DNA of 64,000 nucleotides from Neckera pumila (lineage: Eukaryota > Streptophyta > Bryopsida > Hypnales > Neckeraceae): NCBI GenBank assembly GCA_963969595.1, contig OZ018412.1:2501-66500 (forward strand), read 5' to 3'. The position numbers and the translations under genes are program-made. This document shows positions 1 through 9,721 of the stretch, piece by piece. How positions within the stretch are numbered: the first letter of the stretch is position 1; the number at the start of each line of letters is the position of its first letter. Below the pieces are notes generated by a model. The model worked only from the letters and a program-made list of their open reading frames with translations, did no database searches and was not told where the DNA came from.

Positions 1-3
1 GAG

Positions 4-591
4 ATGGTCATCGACGGACGGCGACTCTGCAGCGAGCACGACTTGTTCCACATCACGGGCGTTGAGAGAGCACTAGGTGGAGCGTTTGACACCAGGGACA
101 TCACTATCGAGCACTTTCTCGAGCATTGTCGGGGCTTGATGGCAGGACTGGCACTTATGGTCCAAGGTAGGGACGAGCGTACACCGTCACTGGAGATTAT
201 GAGCACTTTGACGTTCGTTCGTCAGGCTTTTGGCTGGAGTGGCAGGTACATGGCGCGTCAGCTACAGCAGGCACGAGATTGGCAGGTGGTGGCTATGGCA
301 GCCGAGGCCAGGATGCAGGAGGTTGAGGAGGACTTAGGGTTCTCATACGAGGGGGTAGAGTTAGATGATCCTGAGCTCCGACCTCTCATCCAGGATTTTC
401 TGGATCATGCGGAGTGGACCCTTCAGGCTAGAGTCAGAGATCGTACACTTCCGGGGCTCATGCTCACGAGCACCTATGGGGGGCGCCTACTCCCGAAGGT
501 AGGCATCTATACAGACCGTGTAGGTGCAGCTCGTCACTATATAGGCCTCTACGGCGCGCAGTGGAGAGTGCACGTTCGATCTATAGAGTAG
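4..591 (+). CDS. Unidentified 195-aa ORF at the window edge
   Basis: An open frame runs from an ATG four bases inside the window to a TAG. The DNA is clearly richer in GC than the sequence after it, and codon use looks natural. The product is acidic in the middle (a run of E and D near residues 105-125) and arginine-rich elsewhere, with no signal peptide, membrane segment or metal-binding motif that I can see. I do not recognise the family. Because the frame opens at the window edge, the true protein may start further left or be the last exon of a larger gene. It could equally be the end of a transposon ORF. Repeats begin about 50 bases after the stop. Confidence 0.4.
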   Translation: MVIDGRRLCSEHDLFHITGVERALGGAFDTRDITIEHFLEHCRGLMAGLALMVQGRDERTPSLEIMSTLTFVRQAFGWSGRYMARQLQQARDWQVVAMAAEARMQEVEEDLGFSYEGVELDDPELRPLIQDFLDHAEWTLQARVRDRTLPGLMLTSTYGGRLLPKVGIYTDRVGAARHYIGLYGAQWRVHVRSIE

Positions 592-636
592 ATCCCTATA
601 TATGACTTTTTGATTCTCTATATGTCTATTTTTATC

Positions 637-672
<36 letters not shown>

Positions 673-1019
673 TTTTCGGTATTATTTACATAGTCTTCTA
701 AACCTCCAAACTTTGACACCCATACCAAAACATTCTTGATTTTTCTAAAAAATACCATGCTATAGATATATACAAGAGCTTTCCAAAATGATAAAAAACT
801 CCCCAATCGGACTTTGTATGAATAAACCATAAATAAATAAAGTTCTATAGTAAGAATCAAACTTCATCCACATACAACTCATGCATACAAGGTCATATAA
901 AGAAGTAGGATACCAATTTGGAACCCTCATTCCTAAACCTACAACATTGCTTTAGGTCAAAACTTGTAAATCCTAACACTTCAAAAAGTCAACTCTAGTG
1001 GTCAAACGGGCCATATCTC
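592..1019. other. Intergenic AT-rich DNA with a TA microsatellite
   Basis: No gene is seen. An uninterrupted TA dinucleotide run lies at about 640-669 (roughly 15 units). Short frames on the minus strand here only translate the microsatellite and its flank. Confidence 0.6.
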
Positions 1020-1400
1020 CCAAACGAAGCCATATGTTTGGGCTTTTTATTACTCCATTGTGTTCACAACCCTTGAAAATGGGGGGGTAGGCACCATCTA
1101 AACCCTAAAATTCCTAACCCTCACAAAAGTAGCAACCCTAAAAGCCACTTTTAAAACGCTCACAACGTCCAATCCTAAACTTGTTTGGAAAAACCAACAC
1201 CACCATTGGATTCACAACACCCACAAATAGGGGGGTAGGTCCAATCAAAACTTCAAAATGACTTCAAATAAAGAAAGTCAACTCACCCACAAAAAGTCCA
1301 ACTTGCTAGATCTCGCAAACGGTGATACTTTTAGGGCGGTTTTTTTCAGCATTAGATAGGCCATACCTTAAAATGGGGGGGTAGCCAAAATCCCAGCCCA
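1020..1400. repeat. Degenerate tandem repeat, period ~147 bp
   Basis: A G-rich landmark (AAAATGGGGGGGTAG or close variants) recurs at about 1081, 1230 and 1375, spacings of 149 and 145 bases. Between the landmarks, related phrases recur, such as lines about fully or half conserved 'ttcacaacac' and 'gtcaactc'. This looks like an old satellite or subtelomere-type repeat. It sits directly beside the telomeric array that follows. Confidence 0.5.
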
Positions 1401-1435
1401 AAAAAAGTATGTCAAAAATTTGGGAATGCCCATGT

Positions 1436-1554
1436 AACCCTAAACCCTAAACCCTAAACCCTAAAACCCAAAACCCAAAACCCTAAACCCTAAACCCTAA
1501 ACCCTAAACCCGAAAACCCTAAACCCTAAACCCTAAACCCTAAAACCCTAAGAC
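1436..1554. repeat. Interstitial telomeric repeat (CCCTAAA)n
   Basis: About 16 units of CCCTAAA, the Arabidopsis-type plant telomere motif read from the C-rich strand, occur with a few variant units (CCCAAAA, CCCGAAAA, CCCTAAAA). Ordinary sequence flanks both sides, so it is internal rather than a chromosome end. Its right edge coincides with the stop codon of the minus-strand gene next door. Confidence 0.9.
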
Positions 1555-3502
1555 CATAAAGCTTGAGCTGCAGTTGTTATTGTAGGTTTTGTCCTCTCCT
1601 GATTGCAATAAATGCAAGTGTGTAGGCAATTAGCACTATGCTTAAGGCCATACATCACTTTAATGGTCTTCATGTTGGCACTTAGATGCCACCGAACCTT
1701 GAATTCATCTACATCTGGAACCCTCAAAAGTTGCCCATTATCTTGAGCAGCAATTAATCCTGGTATTGCAGTTTTTTTGAATATCCAATCCAATATAACA
1801 TGCGACTCTTTAGGCACTTGGAAACTAGCAATCGGCCACACTTCTCTTACGCTTTGCACAGAAAAATAACGAGGATTTGTTTTCAATTCTTCGGGAGACA
1901 TACCAGTGAAAGTTGGATCCAAAGCTCGATTCATGAGTGTAATTGAAACCCTTTCCATCTTTTGTCCGTAAATTATTTCCGCCTCATCAAGTTTGAGGAC
2001 AAAAATTAGAGGGTCCCCTTGTACCTCTGACAATACAGAAAAAATTATTAAATGACTGCACAAAATTTAGAAAAAAAATCAAATAAACAAATAAATCAAA
2101 TAAACTTTGGTGACAATTGATAGTAGCTCATACCTTCAGGGGTAATCCCATAAAGTTGAACCATGGTTGCTTGCACCTTCTCCACATCTGCAAAGAATGA
2201 ATTCATCTCATTCAATTCAACCTTTACTGGATCTTTGCACTTTGATTTGGCATTTGCAGGGATGATGAGTGTATCGTTGATGCTATAGAAGCTCCCGATC
2301 ACTTGATCAAGTTTTGAATTCATTTGCCTTCTGAGTAGATTAACCTGATGCGGATTTGGTAAGCAGCTAATTCGAAGTCCCTTGCCAGCTGACTTCACAG
2401 CTCCTTTAAAAGTTTTATAAAGTTCACTGTAGCCATTGGTAGTGATGCCTGATCGATCGCATGTTTCCAAGATTTTTCCTGGACTCACTGATTCGCCAAT
2501 CTTATCAAGATACTGATTAACCATGACCTTCCTGACTACTGTCATCTTTGGAGTCTCTAGTATGGACTCCAATTCGGTTCGAGAAAGAAGGCTTGCAAAA
2601 ACTCGTCCACTCTCTTTCTGAGAATTCTTATCTCCATATAAGCGTCCTGATCGGCCTTCTTCTGCATTCTGCTGTTGAACTCGCCCAACTGTTTCAGCTC
2701 CAATGATAGTACGAGCCAATCTCTTCTGTGCCTTTGCATGTCCTCCGCTTTGAGATAAAGAGCTGAGATCAAGTCGTTTCCTTACCACACTTCGATAACC
2801 TAACGGTGTTTTTTTCAATCGCTCAACCTTTAACAAAAGACGCTGGAATGCTAATTTTGATTGAGACAACTCCCCTCGAATTTGTTGCATCTCCTCTTTG
2901 TGCACAATCATAAGACTCCCTCGAATTTGTTGCATCTCCTCTTTGTGCTCAATTGTAAGACCTTCTTTTTCTAACATGACTACTTTGCACTGTAGCTCTA
3001 AACCTAATTTCTCTGCATATCCGACATCGATGTCCATTTGAAGACTATTCAAGCGTTCTTCGTATGACAACTGCTTAGAACGTAAATTTTGTATCTCTCC
3101 GACAAATTCCGGAATGGTTTCCAAACTACGTTGTTGAATATCAATCTCAGTCTGCAACTGTAGTACTTGAGCTTTTAGAATGGAACTTTGGGCAATATAA
3201 TTGGACTGTATACTCTCTAAGTCCTGCAACGCTAAGCCCTTGACATATCCCAATAGTCCAGTTTCTCCCTCTCCAACAAACTCTAAGAGCTCTTTTAAAC
3301 ACATGAATTTGGGACGTTTTCCGGTCCGAGCATCTGGTGGATAAATTCCACCATCTAACCATAGATCTAAATTAGTATCCCCAGCCTTACGTTTCTCTGG
3401 GAATTCTGACCTAGAGATTTGATCATGTGCACATTTCCCCCTCTGGATTAGTGGAGCATATTTGGGATCCAAAGATGCCTGTGCCCTATGCAAGTTCGCC
3501 AT
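1548..3502 (-). CDS. Uncharacterised coiled-coil protein with C-x-x-C motif, two exons
   Basis: Two open frames join cleanly by one GT-AG intron at 2027-2133 (107 bp). The donor reads GAAG|GTATGA and the acceptor TTGTCAG|AGG, both in phase 1, which restores an unbroken 615-aa protein from ATG at 3502 to TAG at 1548. Residues ~100-235 form a long heptad-rich coiled coil, with a duplicated 15-residue segment (HKEEMQQIRG twice; 45-bp DNA duplication near 2875 and 2920). The C-terminal third is globular and ends with a C-x-x-C cluster (NCLHTCIYC) and a few residues more. The wording resembles uncharacterised proteins, scattered among seedless plants and some animals, that I associate with mobile or domesticated elements; that is recollection, not a search. 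The protein stops abruptly after the cysteine cluster, right at the telomeric array, so the C terminus may have been lost. No function is assigned. Confidence 0.65.
2027..2133 (-). other. 107-bp GT-AG intron of the coiled-coil gene
   Basis: The sequence between the donor (AAG|GTATGA) and acceptor (TGTCAG|AGG) carries stops in the upstream frame. An alternative acceptor slightly upstream (GTGCAG|TCA) would give an immediate stop, so the second acceptor is preferred. Phase 1 on both sides supports a real intron. Confidence 0.7.
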
Positions 3503-3938
3503 CGCAATACACTCAAAGATTGCAACTGATCAGACTACTCACTTGCTCAATTGAATCACATTCAATTCCATCGATCCGTCTTTCACTCTTGAACACTCAA
3601 CAAAAAGGAATGAAACTCACGCTCTGAACTCAACTTATCGATTCAACTGTGATCAGTCAAGTTCTGAATTCTTGCTCTGAATTCATTTGAATGGAATGAA
3701 TGGAATGCACACTCACAAATTCCACAAATTCAAAACGGAACTTTAGCCGCGTGATCAAGAAAGTAGTATAGGTTGGCGCTAATACAGTGGCGCCAAACAC
3801 CAGACACGTCAATGTCAATGTCTACTAAGCTTTCGCACCCCCAAAAGAAGTTCCAGATCATCATCTGCCCGACGTAATCATAACATGCAAACTGATGCCC
3901 GGAATTGTTATCATTATGTATTTGGGCCCGATTTTTGA
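3503..3938. promoter_or_regulatory. Shared divergent intergenic region
   Basis: The coiled-coil gene reads left and the SWIM-type gene relic reads right from this 436-base interval. It is repetitive in ATTCAATTGAATC-like words (several GAATTCA and TTCAATT blocks at 3530-3700). I cannot point to a convincing TATA box. A bidirectional promoter is inferred from the layout only. Confidence 0.3.
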
Positions 3939-5310
3939 ATGGTGAAACAGCCCCTTCTAGGGTCGAGTTTTCTTCTAATGTGGTTGCAGCAGTCGAGTAA
4001 TCGGGGTAATGATTTGTTTGCCGCCACTTCAGATGACTGTAAGCAAGCTTTCATGCAAATGACCAATTACCGAGCTTTTCTTAAAGGCAACATATCAAGG
4101 TCAGGGCCATCTAAAGAGGAGTTAAAGTTACAAGGCGCTAGACGTAGCAGGGATCCTAAGAAGATTGCAGAGGCACTCAATGATCTTCCTAGAGGGGCTG
4201 GTGTTGCATCACGTATTCCCCATTTGGAAGGCGAAGAAGTATTTGGTAGCAGTAAGTGCAAGCTTGACCTCCCCATTGGATCAGATGGTGACTCCCATTG
4301 TCTGGACAAGGTAAACTTCTCTCAACCCCGAGTACAAACACGATCAACACGTTCACCTACGGTTGCCTCAATGAAGCAGATACGCTGGTTGGTTCTACGC
4401 ATGTACCACATGTGACAACTACAATGGAGAGTGACTGTGATACTTCATAGTGGCTTATTGCAATAATTTTGCACAAGTCCAGTTGCAAATGTCACGCGCA
4501 ACAACATAATTCAAACATCCATTGTGTTGCCAAAATTGCAAAGGGATCTAGACGTACTCCAGCTCCGACCTACCGTGGTAGAAAAAACAGTATAGCAGAA
4601 ACAAGGAGATTATAATCGACTTCTGGTTTTGCCCAGATGATATTGAACGATGTGTACGAGGCTCTAAACGAGGTTGGGTAATTGATTGGCCCCAAGTTCC
4701 AGATGTGTGGCTTATACTAACAGGCACTAATTTGACCCGCCAAGAGACGTTGCTGTTGCAAGAGGATGGTTTCCAACTACAACAGCGGCCAACTATGTCC
4801 CCTCGACATTTATGCACCATGTCCAATGTTTTCCAGGCCATCTACTATGATCATCCTAGTCCTTTGCATGCAAACACATATCCAACTATTTGAAGGAGTA
4901 AGGCTATTTGACATATTGCAAATGCTTCTACAACAGAGCACCGCAATAAATGGGAGAGTGCTGGTAATGTCAAAGGAACAATTTTAGGAGTAACCTTTCT
5001 CCCCTTCTCCGGACTTGGAGCCATAATCTCCCTTCAATCTGGACTTGAACCTAAGCAAAAGCTTTATCACATTACACTTGGCATGTATCCAGAGTGCACT
5101 TGTCCCGATTTTGTCGACATGGCCATTTCAGCAATTGGTGGATGGCAGCAGTATGTGCATTGCAAACATCTTTATTACTTACTTCACTACTTCACCAAAA
5201 TGAATCCGGCAGAGGATAAGTTTATACATTCTCCAAGCTTCAGCTTCAATGAAGTAAAGCTCCTTCTCACAAAAGCCGATATCATCAAAGTTTCAAAGGA
5301 TAGTCTTTAA
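3939..5310 (+). pseudogene. Degenerate SWIM zinc-finger protein gene
   Basis: Three coding blocks lie in order. Block 1 (3939-4310, 124 codons from an ATG) ends at a good donor, GACAAG|GTAAAC. Block 2 (about 4591-4893) encodes a conserved-looking segment with FWFCPDDIERCVRG and GWVIDWPQVPDVW. Block 3 (4912-5310, 133 codons) contains a C-x-C...C-x-H SWIM finger: ECTCPDF then VHCKHLYYLL. SWIM fingers are small zinc modules found in MULE transposases, FAR1/FHY3-type proteins and other chromatin proteins. Blocks 2 and 3 share a frame but are separated by two in-frame TGA codons (4891-4893 and 4906-4908). A reading-frame change near 4606 separates block 2 from an upstream frame encoding KGSRRTPAPTYRGRKN. 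Either unrecognised introns or decay explain this; I favour decay. Target and function are unknown. Confidence 0.55.
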
Positions 5311-5969
5311 CATGTTTAGAAGTCCAACAATCCCTAAGTGATTGGTGTTAATGATTGAAGGACTGTAGACTAAAGTAAGATGTATAGCTTTAGAAGTACC
5401 AATTTCTATTTGGACAAATACTGTAATTTTTTGAAGTATTTAGTACAGCCTATTTTCAATCTCAATTTGCATTTTCTTGTACGTCATCAGTTTGCCTTTC
5501 ACAATATATACTTCTATTACTCTAACCAGTAATTGAAATTAAAAATTATATACAAATTGTATATAACCACGGTAATAGATCCACAATAATAGGCCCACGG
5601 TCATAGTGTACAAAAATTTAGTAAAAATAGAAATTTTTAGAATCATTTTTAAAAAAATTCTATTTTTAGAAATATTATTGAGTCTTTTACAATTCCAAAA
5701 CTCCATGCTCACATACTTCATGCTCAATGCTTATAGGCTCACACTTGCATGCTCACAATTTAGCACTGTTGGTTGGAAATCCAAAGGAAATTGGAAGTGA
5801 AAGGGAGATGTTGCCCATCTAGAAATTGGCACGGGTTTTTCTAGGTGGAATTTCACTTCCAAGACGTGCACCAAATGGTAAGAAGTGGATGGCTATTGTG
5901 TTTACAAGTAGTTATCCATTAGTTTGTAATTTCCTAACCCACCAAAAAAGGAAGTGTTTGGTGTGATAT
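5311..5969. other. No gene seen; AT-rich
   Basis: This stretch follows the SWIM-gene stop. It has no coding-looking frame and no clear repeat. Confidence 0.5.
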
Positions 5970-6600
5970 TGGTTGCTGTTTTTTCATTTTTTATCCTTCA
6001 AAGGTCTCGTAGGACCATCTAAATCCTCAAAACCACACAAAAAATTAGTTTTCTCTTCTAAGGACTTCCTACCTTAGAATCTCAGCAACTTTGAGTGCTG
6101 TTTTTTCATTCCTGACCCAAAATATAATCTTAGAAGTAAATTAATCCAAAAATTAGGCTACTTTCACTTAGAACTTTCTACCTATGAATTACAGCAATGT
6201 TGTGTGCTGTTTTCTAGTTCTATACTTCAAATTAGATGCTTAGAACCACCCAAATCCACAAAATCACCCAAAAGATTAGTTTTCCGCTTTTTGGACTTTT
6301 TACCTTTGAATTTAGCAACTTTGTGTGTTGTTTACTACTTTGTTATTCCAAAATAGGCCCTTGGACCCTTGTAAATTGTTAAAAACTACCAAAAAATCAA
6401 CTTTTTTATAGATAGTAGTCTCCATCTAAGAATTTCAGCAACTCCATGTGCTAATTTTGTCTTTTTTTAGGCTGAGTTAGACCCTTCAAATCATGCAAAA
6501 ACCACAAAATCACCAAAAAATTAACTTTTTCTTAGTTTAGGGACGTTGAACTAAAAATTTCAGCACAAATCACGCTAGAGTTAAGGGTTGGGATGAAATA
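5970..6600. repeat. Degenerate tandem repeat, period ~110-125 bp
   Basis: A landmark close to CAGCAACTTTGTGTGCTG recurs at about 6083, 6192, 6313, 6436 and 6561, each followed by a T-rich stretch and a 'ccaaaaaattag'-like phrase. A partial earlier unit is visible near 5985. The copies are strongly diverged, so the array is old. Confidence 0.6.
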
Positions 6601-9600
6601 GAGAGCACAAGTGACAAAAGTGGGAAATCAAAGTGTCATGGTTTGGTGGTAGGCAAAAGAAAGCTTAATGGGAACAAAAGGCTTTTTAATTCTAAGGATT
6701 CTTTTTCCATGTGGAGAAGTGAAGGTGTGAGGGTTCACCCCTACCCGGCATGAAGGTGCACTCCTTTGTGTCGGTGATCACTTTGCTTCTTTGAACTTAC
6801 CGTGCAAGAAAGCAAGGCTAGCGAAAGGCTCTAGCCCTCCCATGCCATTGGCAGTGAGTTAGCCTTGACTCAGGGGAACTCGGTAAATAGCTGGGTATGG
6901 GACAAGGCCACCGTTTCCCCCCTAGCTTGCATGGGCATATGGTATGCATTGCTTTGATTAGAGGACCTTTGAGCCCAATCATTGAACTTTTTGGTGTCTA
7001 AGCTCAAATTATGATCCTTATATCACTCGGTTTGGTTGCCTTGTGAGTCTAGGTCTCTCACATGTTAGGATTGACATTTTTACTGTAAATGGAAGATAGT
7101 CAGATTTAATCCTCTGAGGTTTTTTCTTGTCAAAGTGACAAGGCACTAGAAGGAATATGTGTTTTTTTATGACAAGTCTATAAACATAGAGTTATGTTCA
7201 ATTGAACATAAGGCATGTCTACTATGCATGTCTAGGAAAATCCGTCAAGATTGATATGGCACAAACAAGAGAAAATTTGAAAAAACATGCCATGTTTTTA
7301 CAGCAACGTCTCTGCAAACATGGTCAAAGAAGGTACCAAAATTCTGCCATATGGCAGCCATGTCACCTCCACATAAGCGCCAAGAAAGCGGGCAGTGCCA
7401 TATAGGATTTTTTAAGCTTGATCCAAAAATGATGTGGCAGCTGACATCACAACATCTGAGAAATTCACTATAGTTTTCAGCAACATCAATGTGGATGTTG
7501 CAAAAAGTTTAATTTTGTTTCTTGCAACATCAATAGAAATGTGTAGAAGAATTTTCTAATTGTTTTTTTCAATGTCAATTTAGATGTATAGACGTTTCTT
7601 GAAATGTTTGCTTAAATGTTTACTATGCACAATACACCATAGAAAAAGTCATATACAATACATTATACAAAATACACCATACATTGTACAACATACATTA
7701 TACATCATATATTATTCATAATATACTATATACAATATGCCATACACCATACATTGTAGACCATACATGGTATTTATATTGTATGATTTAAAAAGCCACA
7801 TATTGTGAGTATATTTACATGTGAAGACCATCTGATATTTATGTAAGTGGAATGGTAGGAAGGAAGACTAACCATATGGGATATGTCTAGTCCATTGGGC
7901 TTTGGTTCTTGTCTATTTAGACATCTTAGTAGACGTTGCAAAAAACATCTGTATGTCTCAATTGATGTCTCAGTTGATGTCTTTATTGATATTTTAAAAA
8001 AATGTTAGAATTTTTACAGAACGTCAAAGTGTGCTAACGTGGCATGCCACATCACTAGGTATTTTTTCTTAATTCTTTAATTTTTAAAATAAACTTTCTT
8101 TTTTAAATTTAAATTTTTTTCAAAAATTTGCTAAATAGCTACCCTTCTTCTATTTTTTCACATTTGGTCAACATTTTATTTTAGCCCTTAGTAACTTCTA
8201 AAAACTTATTCAAAATCAAATCAAAATCCCTTGACAATGTGGCATGTAGAAATAGTCTTCAGTAAGTGTCTTCCCTTGTGGCACAAAACACCACAAAGAT
8301 GACACGGGTTATCGTTCCCACAGAGATTCTATGTAGGATAGCAAGCTCGATCTAATACTGGTGTCAAGATGACCCCAAAACTACCCCAAAATCCCGAATT
8401 AATCCGGATCCTATTTTGACTCATTCTGGATCAATCCGGATTCTATTAAATCTTATTCCGGATCCAATCCAGATTCTCTAAAATCCTATTCCAAATCCAA
8501 TCCAAATTCTATTTTTGTATAGTGGACAGTTTAAAGGATTCAATTCCCTTGTTTGTGGCATTTATATTTCTCATATAGGACTTAGATTCTCAAAAAAAAA
8601 AGTTTGTAATAGTTCTATTCAAATATAACTAAAATAGCCCTTTGGCATTTTGAACTGAAAATGGCATTAGCCCATTACCCAACAAACTGTTTTGTCACTT
8701 GGCAATTTAGCAATATAAAATAAGAAAGAGCACCTTTCACTTTTGCACCAAAATTCCTCCACATGTAGCAAATTCCGCTCTACCACAAAAAAATTTAAGC
8801 AAACTTCAACTTCTTAAATTTCAAAATATCTCCCTATCCCCACCAACAGAATTAAAGGTCGCGAGAAAAGCTCCCTAGCCTTGCACGGCTAAAGCCTATT
8901 GGCAAATTTAGAGAAATAGGTTCTGGAATCACAGATAACTACCACAATATAATAGGCAATGTTAAAAAAAATTTGTGTAGTATAAAAATCTCACTTCATG
9001 AGAATTTAAGGATTTCTGATCCTATCAAAGAAGGTCTAAGAAAATCCTTTTCTTATATAAGCTTGCAATCTACACAATGAAATGGACTGGAAATTTCTAC
9101 ATTCCCATAGTAGCCATCTAATACACTTTTATATAAATAAATTTCAAAAAAAGAAACTTTTTGTATTGTATTTTTTTTCAATGCTTTAAACATGATAATT
9201 TTTGACAACTTGTTAAATGTACTCTCAATCTTGTAGGCATTAACTTCCAAAGTTGACACCAAGGCAAGGAACAAAAATCAAGTTACCTAATTAGAAGCAC
9301 AATAGTTGAAGCAACCAGAGTAAACTTGCTATTGGAAAAAGATAAAAACTTACATGGTCTTCTTCTTGAAGGAAGGACTTCAAAATAATCATTTGATATT
9401 TCCATGTGAAAAGTCTTCTCAATAAAGAATCCTTAGATTTTGATGTTGCCAACAAAAGGATGTAAGGTGAATGGTAGTGCTACAATCATTTCTATGGCTA
9501 AATTTGCCAACCCTTGATTTCATATTCTTCACAAAAACAATAGATGAAGAAAATGCAAGAGGTGACAACCTCTATGAATATGTTCCTGGAGCCATTTCCA

Positions 9601-9721
9601 ACCAATGCAATAGTTTTCAATCAATGATCAACACCATAACATTTTCATAGCTGATGACAAATTCCAATGAAGAGTTCCAAACAACAACATAGACTACAAT
9701 TGGTCAGGATTGCCAACCTCA
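6601..9721. other. Gene-poor interval between repeat array and PPR gene
   Basis: No gene is recognised. A slightly GC-richer patch at about 6720-6960 has no coding-looking frame and no tRNA cloverleaf that I could fit. A microsatellite-like run of 'atacaccatacattg' variants occupies about 7630-7770. The rest is AT-rich with short scattered frames only. Confidence 0.5.

Noticed and set aside
487..860. Minus-strand frames encoding YIYIYI tails
   Set aside because: They translate the TA microsatellite and AT-rich flank.
2036..2063. Alternative acceptor and non-ATG start for the second exon of the coiled-coil gene
   Set aside because: It gives an immediate stop after joining or needs a TTG start; the acceptor before 2026 keeps the frame.
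4548..4841. 97-codon minus-strand frame
   Set aside because: The opposite strand carries the conserved-looking segment of the SWIM-type relic; this is its shadow.
6800..6900. Possible tRNA in a GC-richer patch
   Set aside because: No cloverleaf with the conserved T-loop GTTC-A-A pattern could be fitted.
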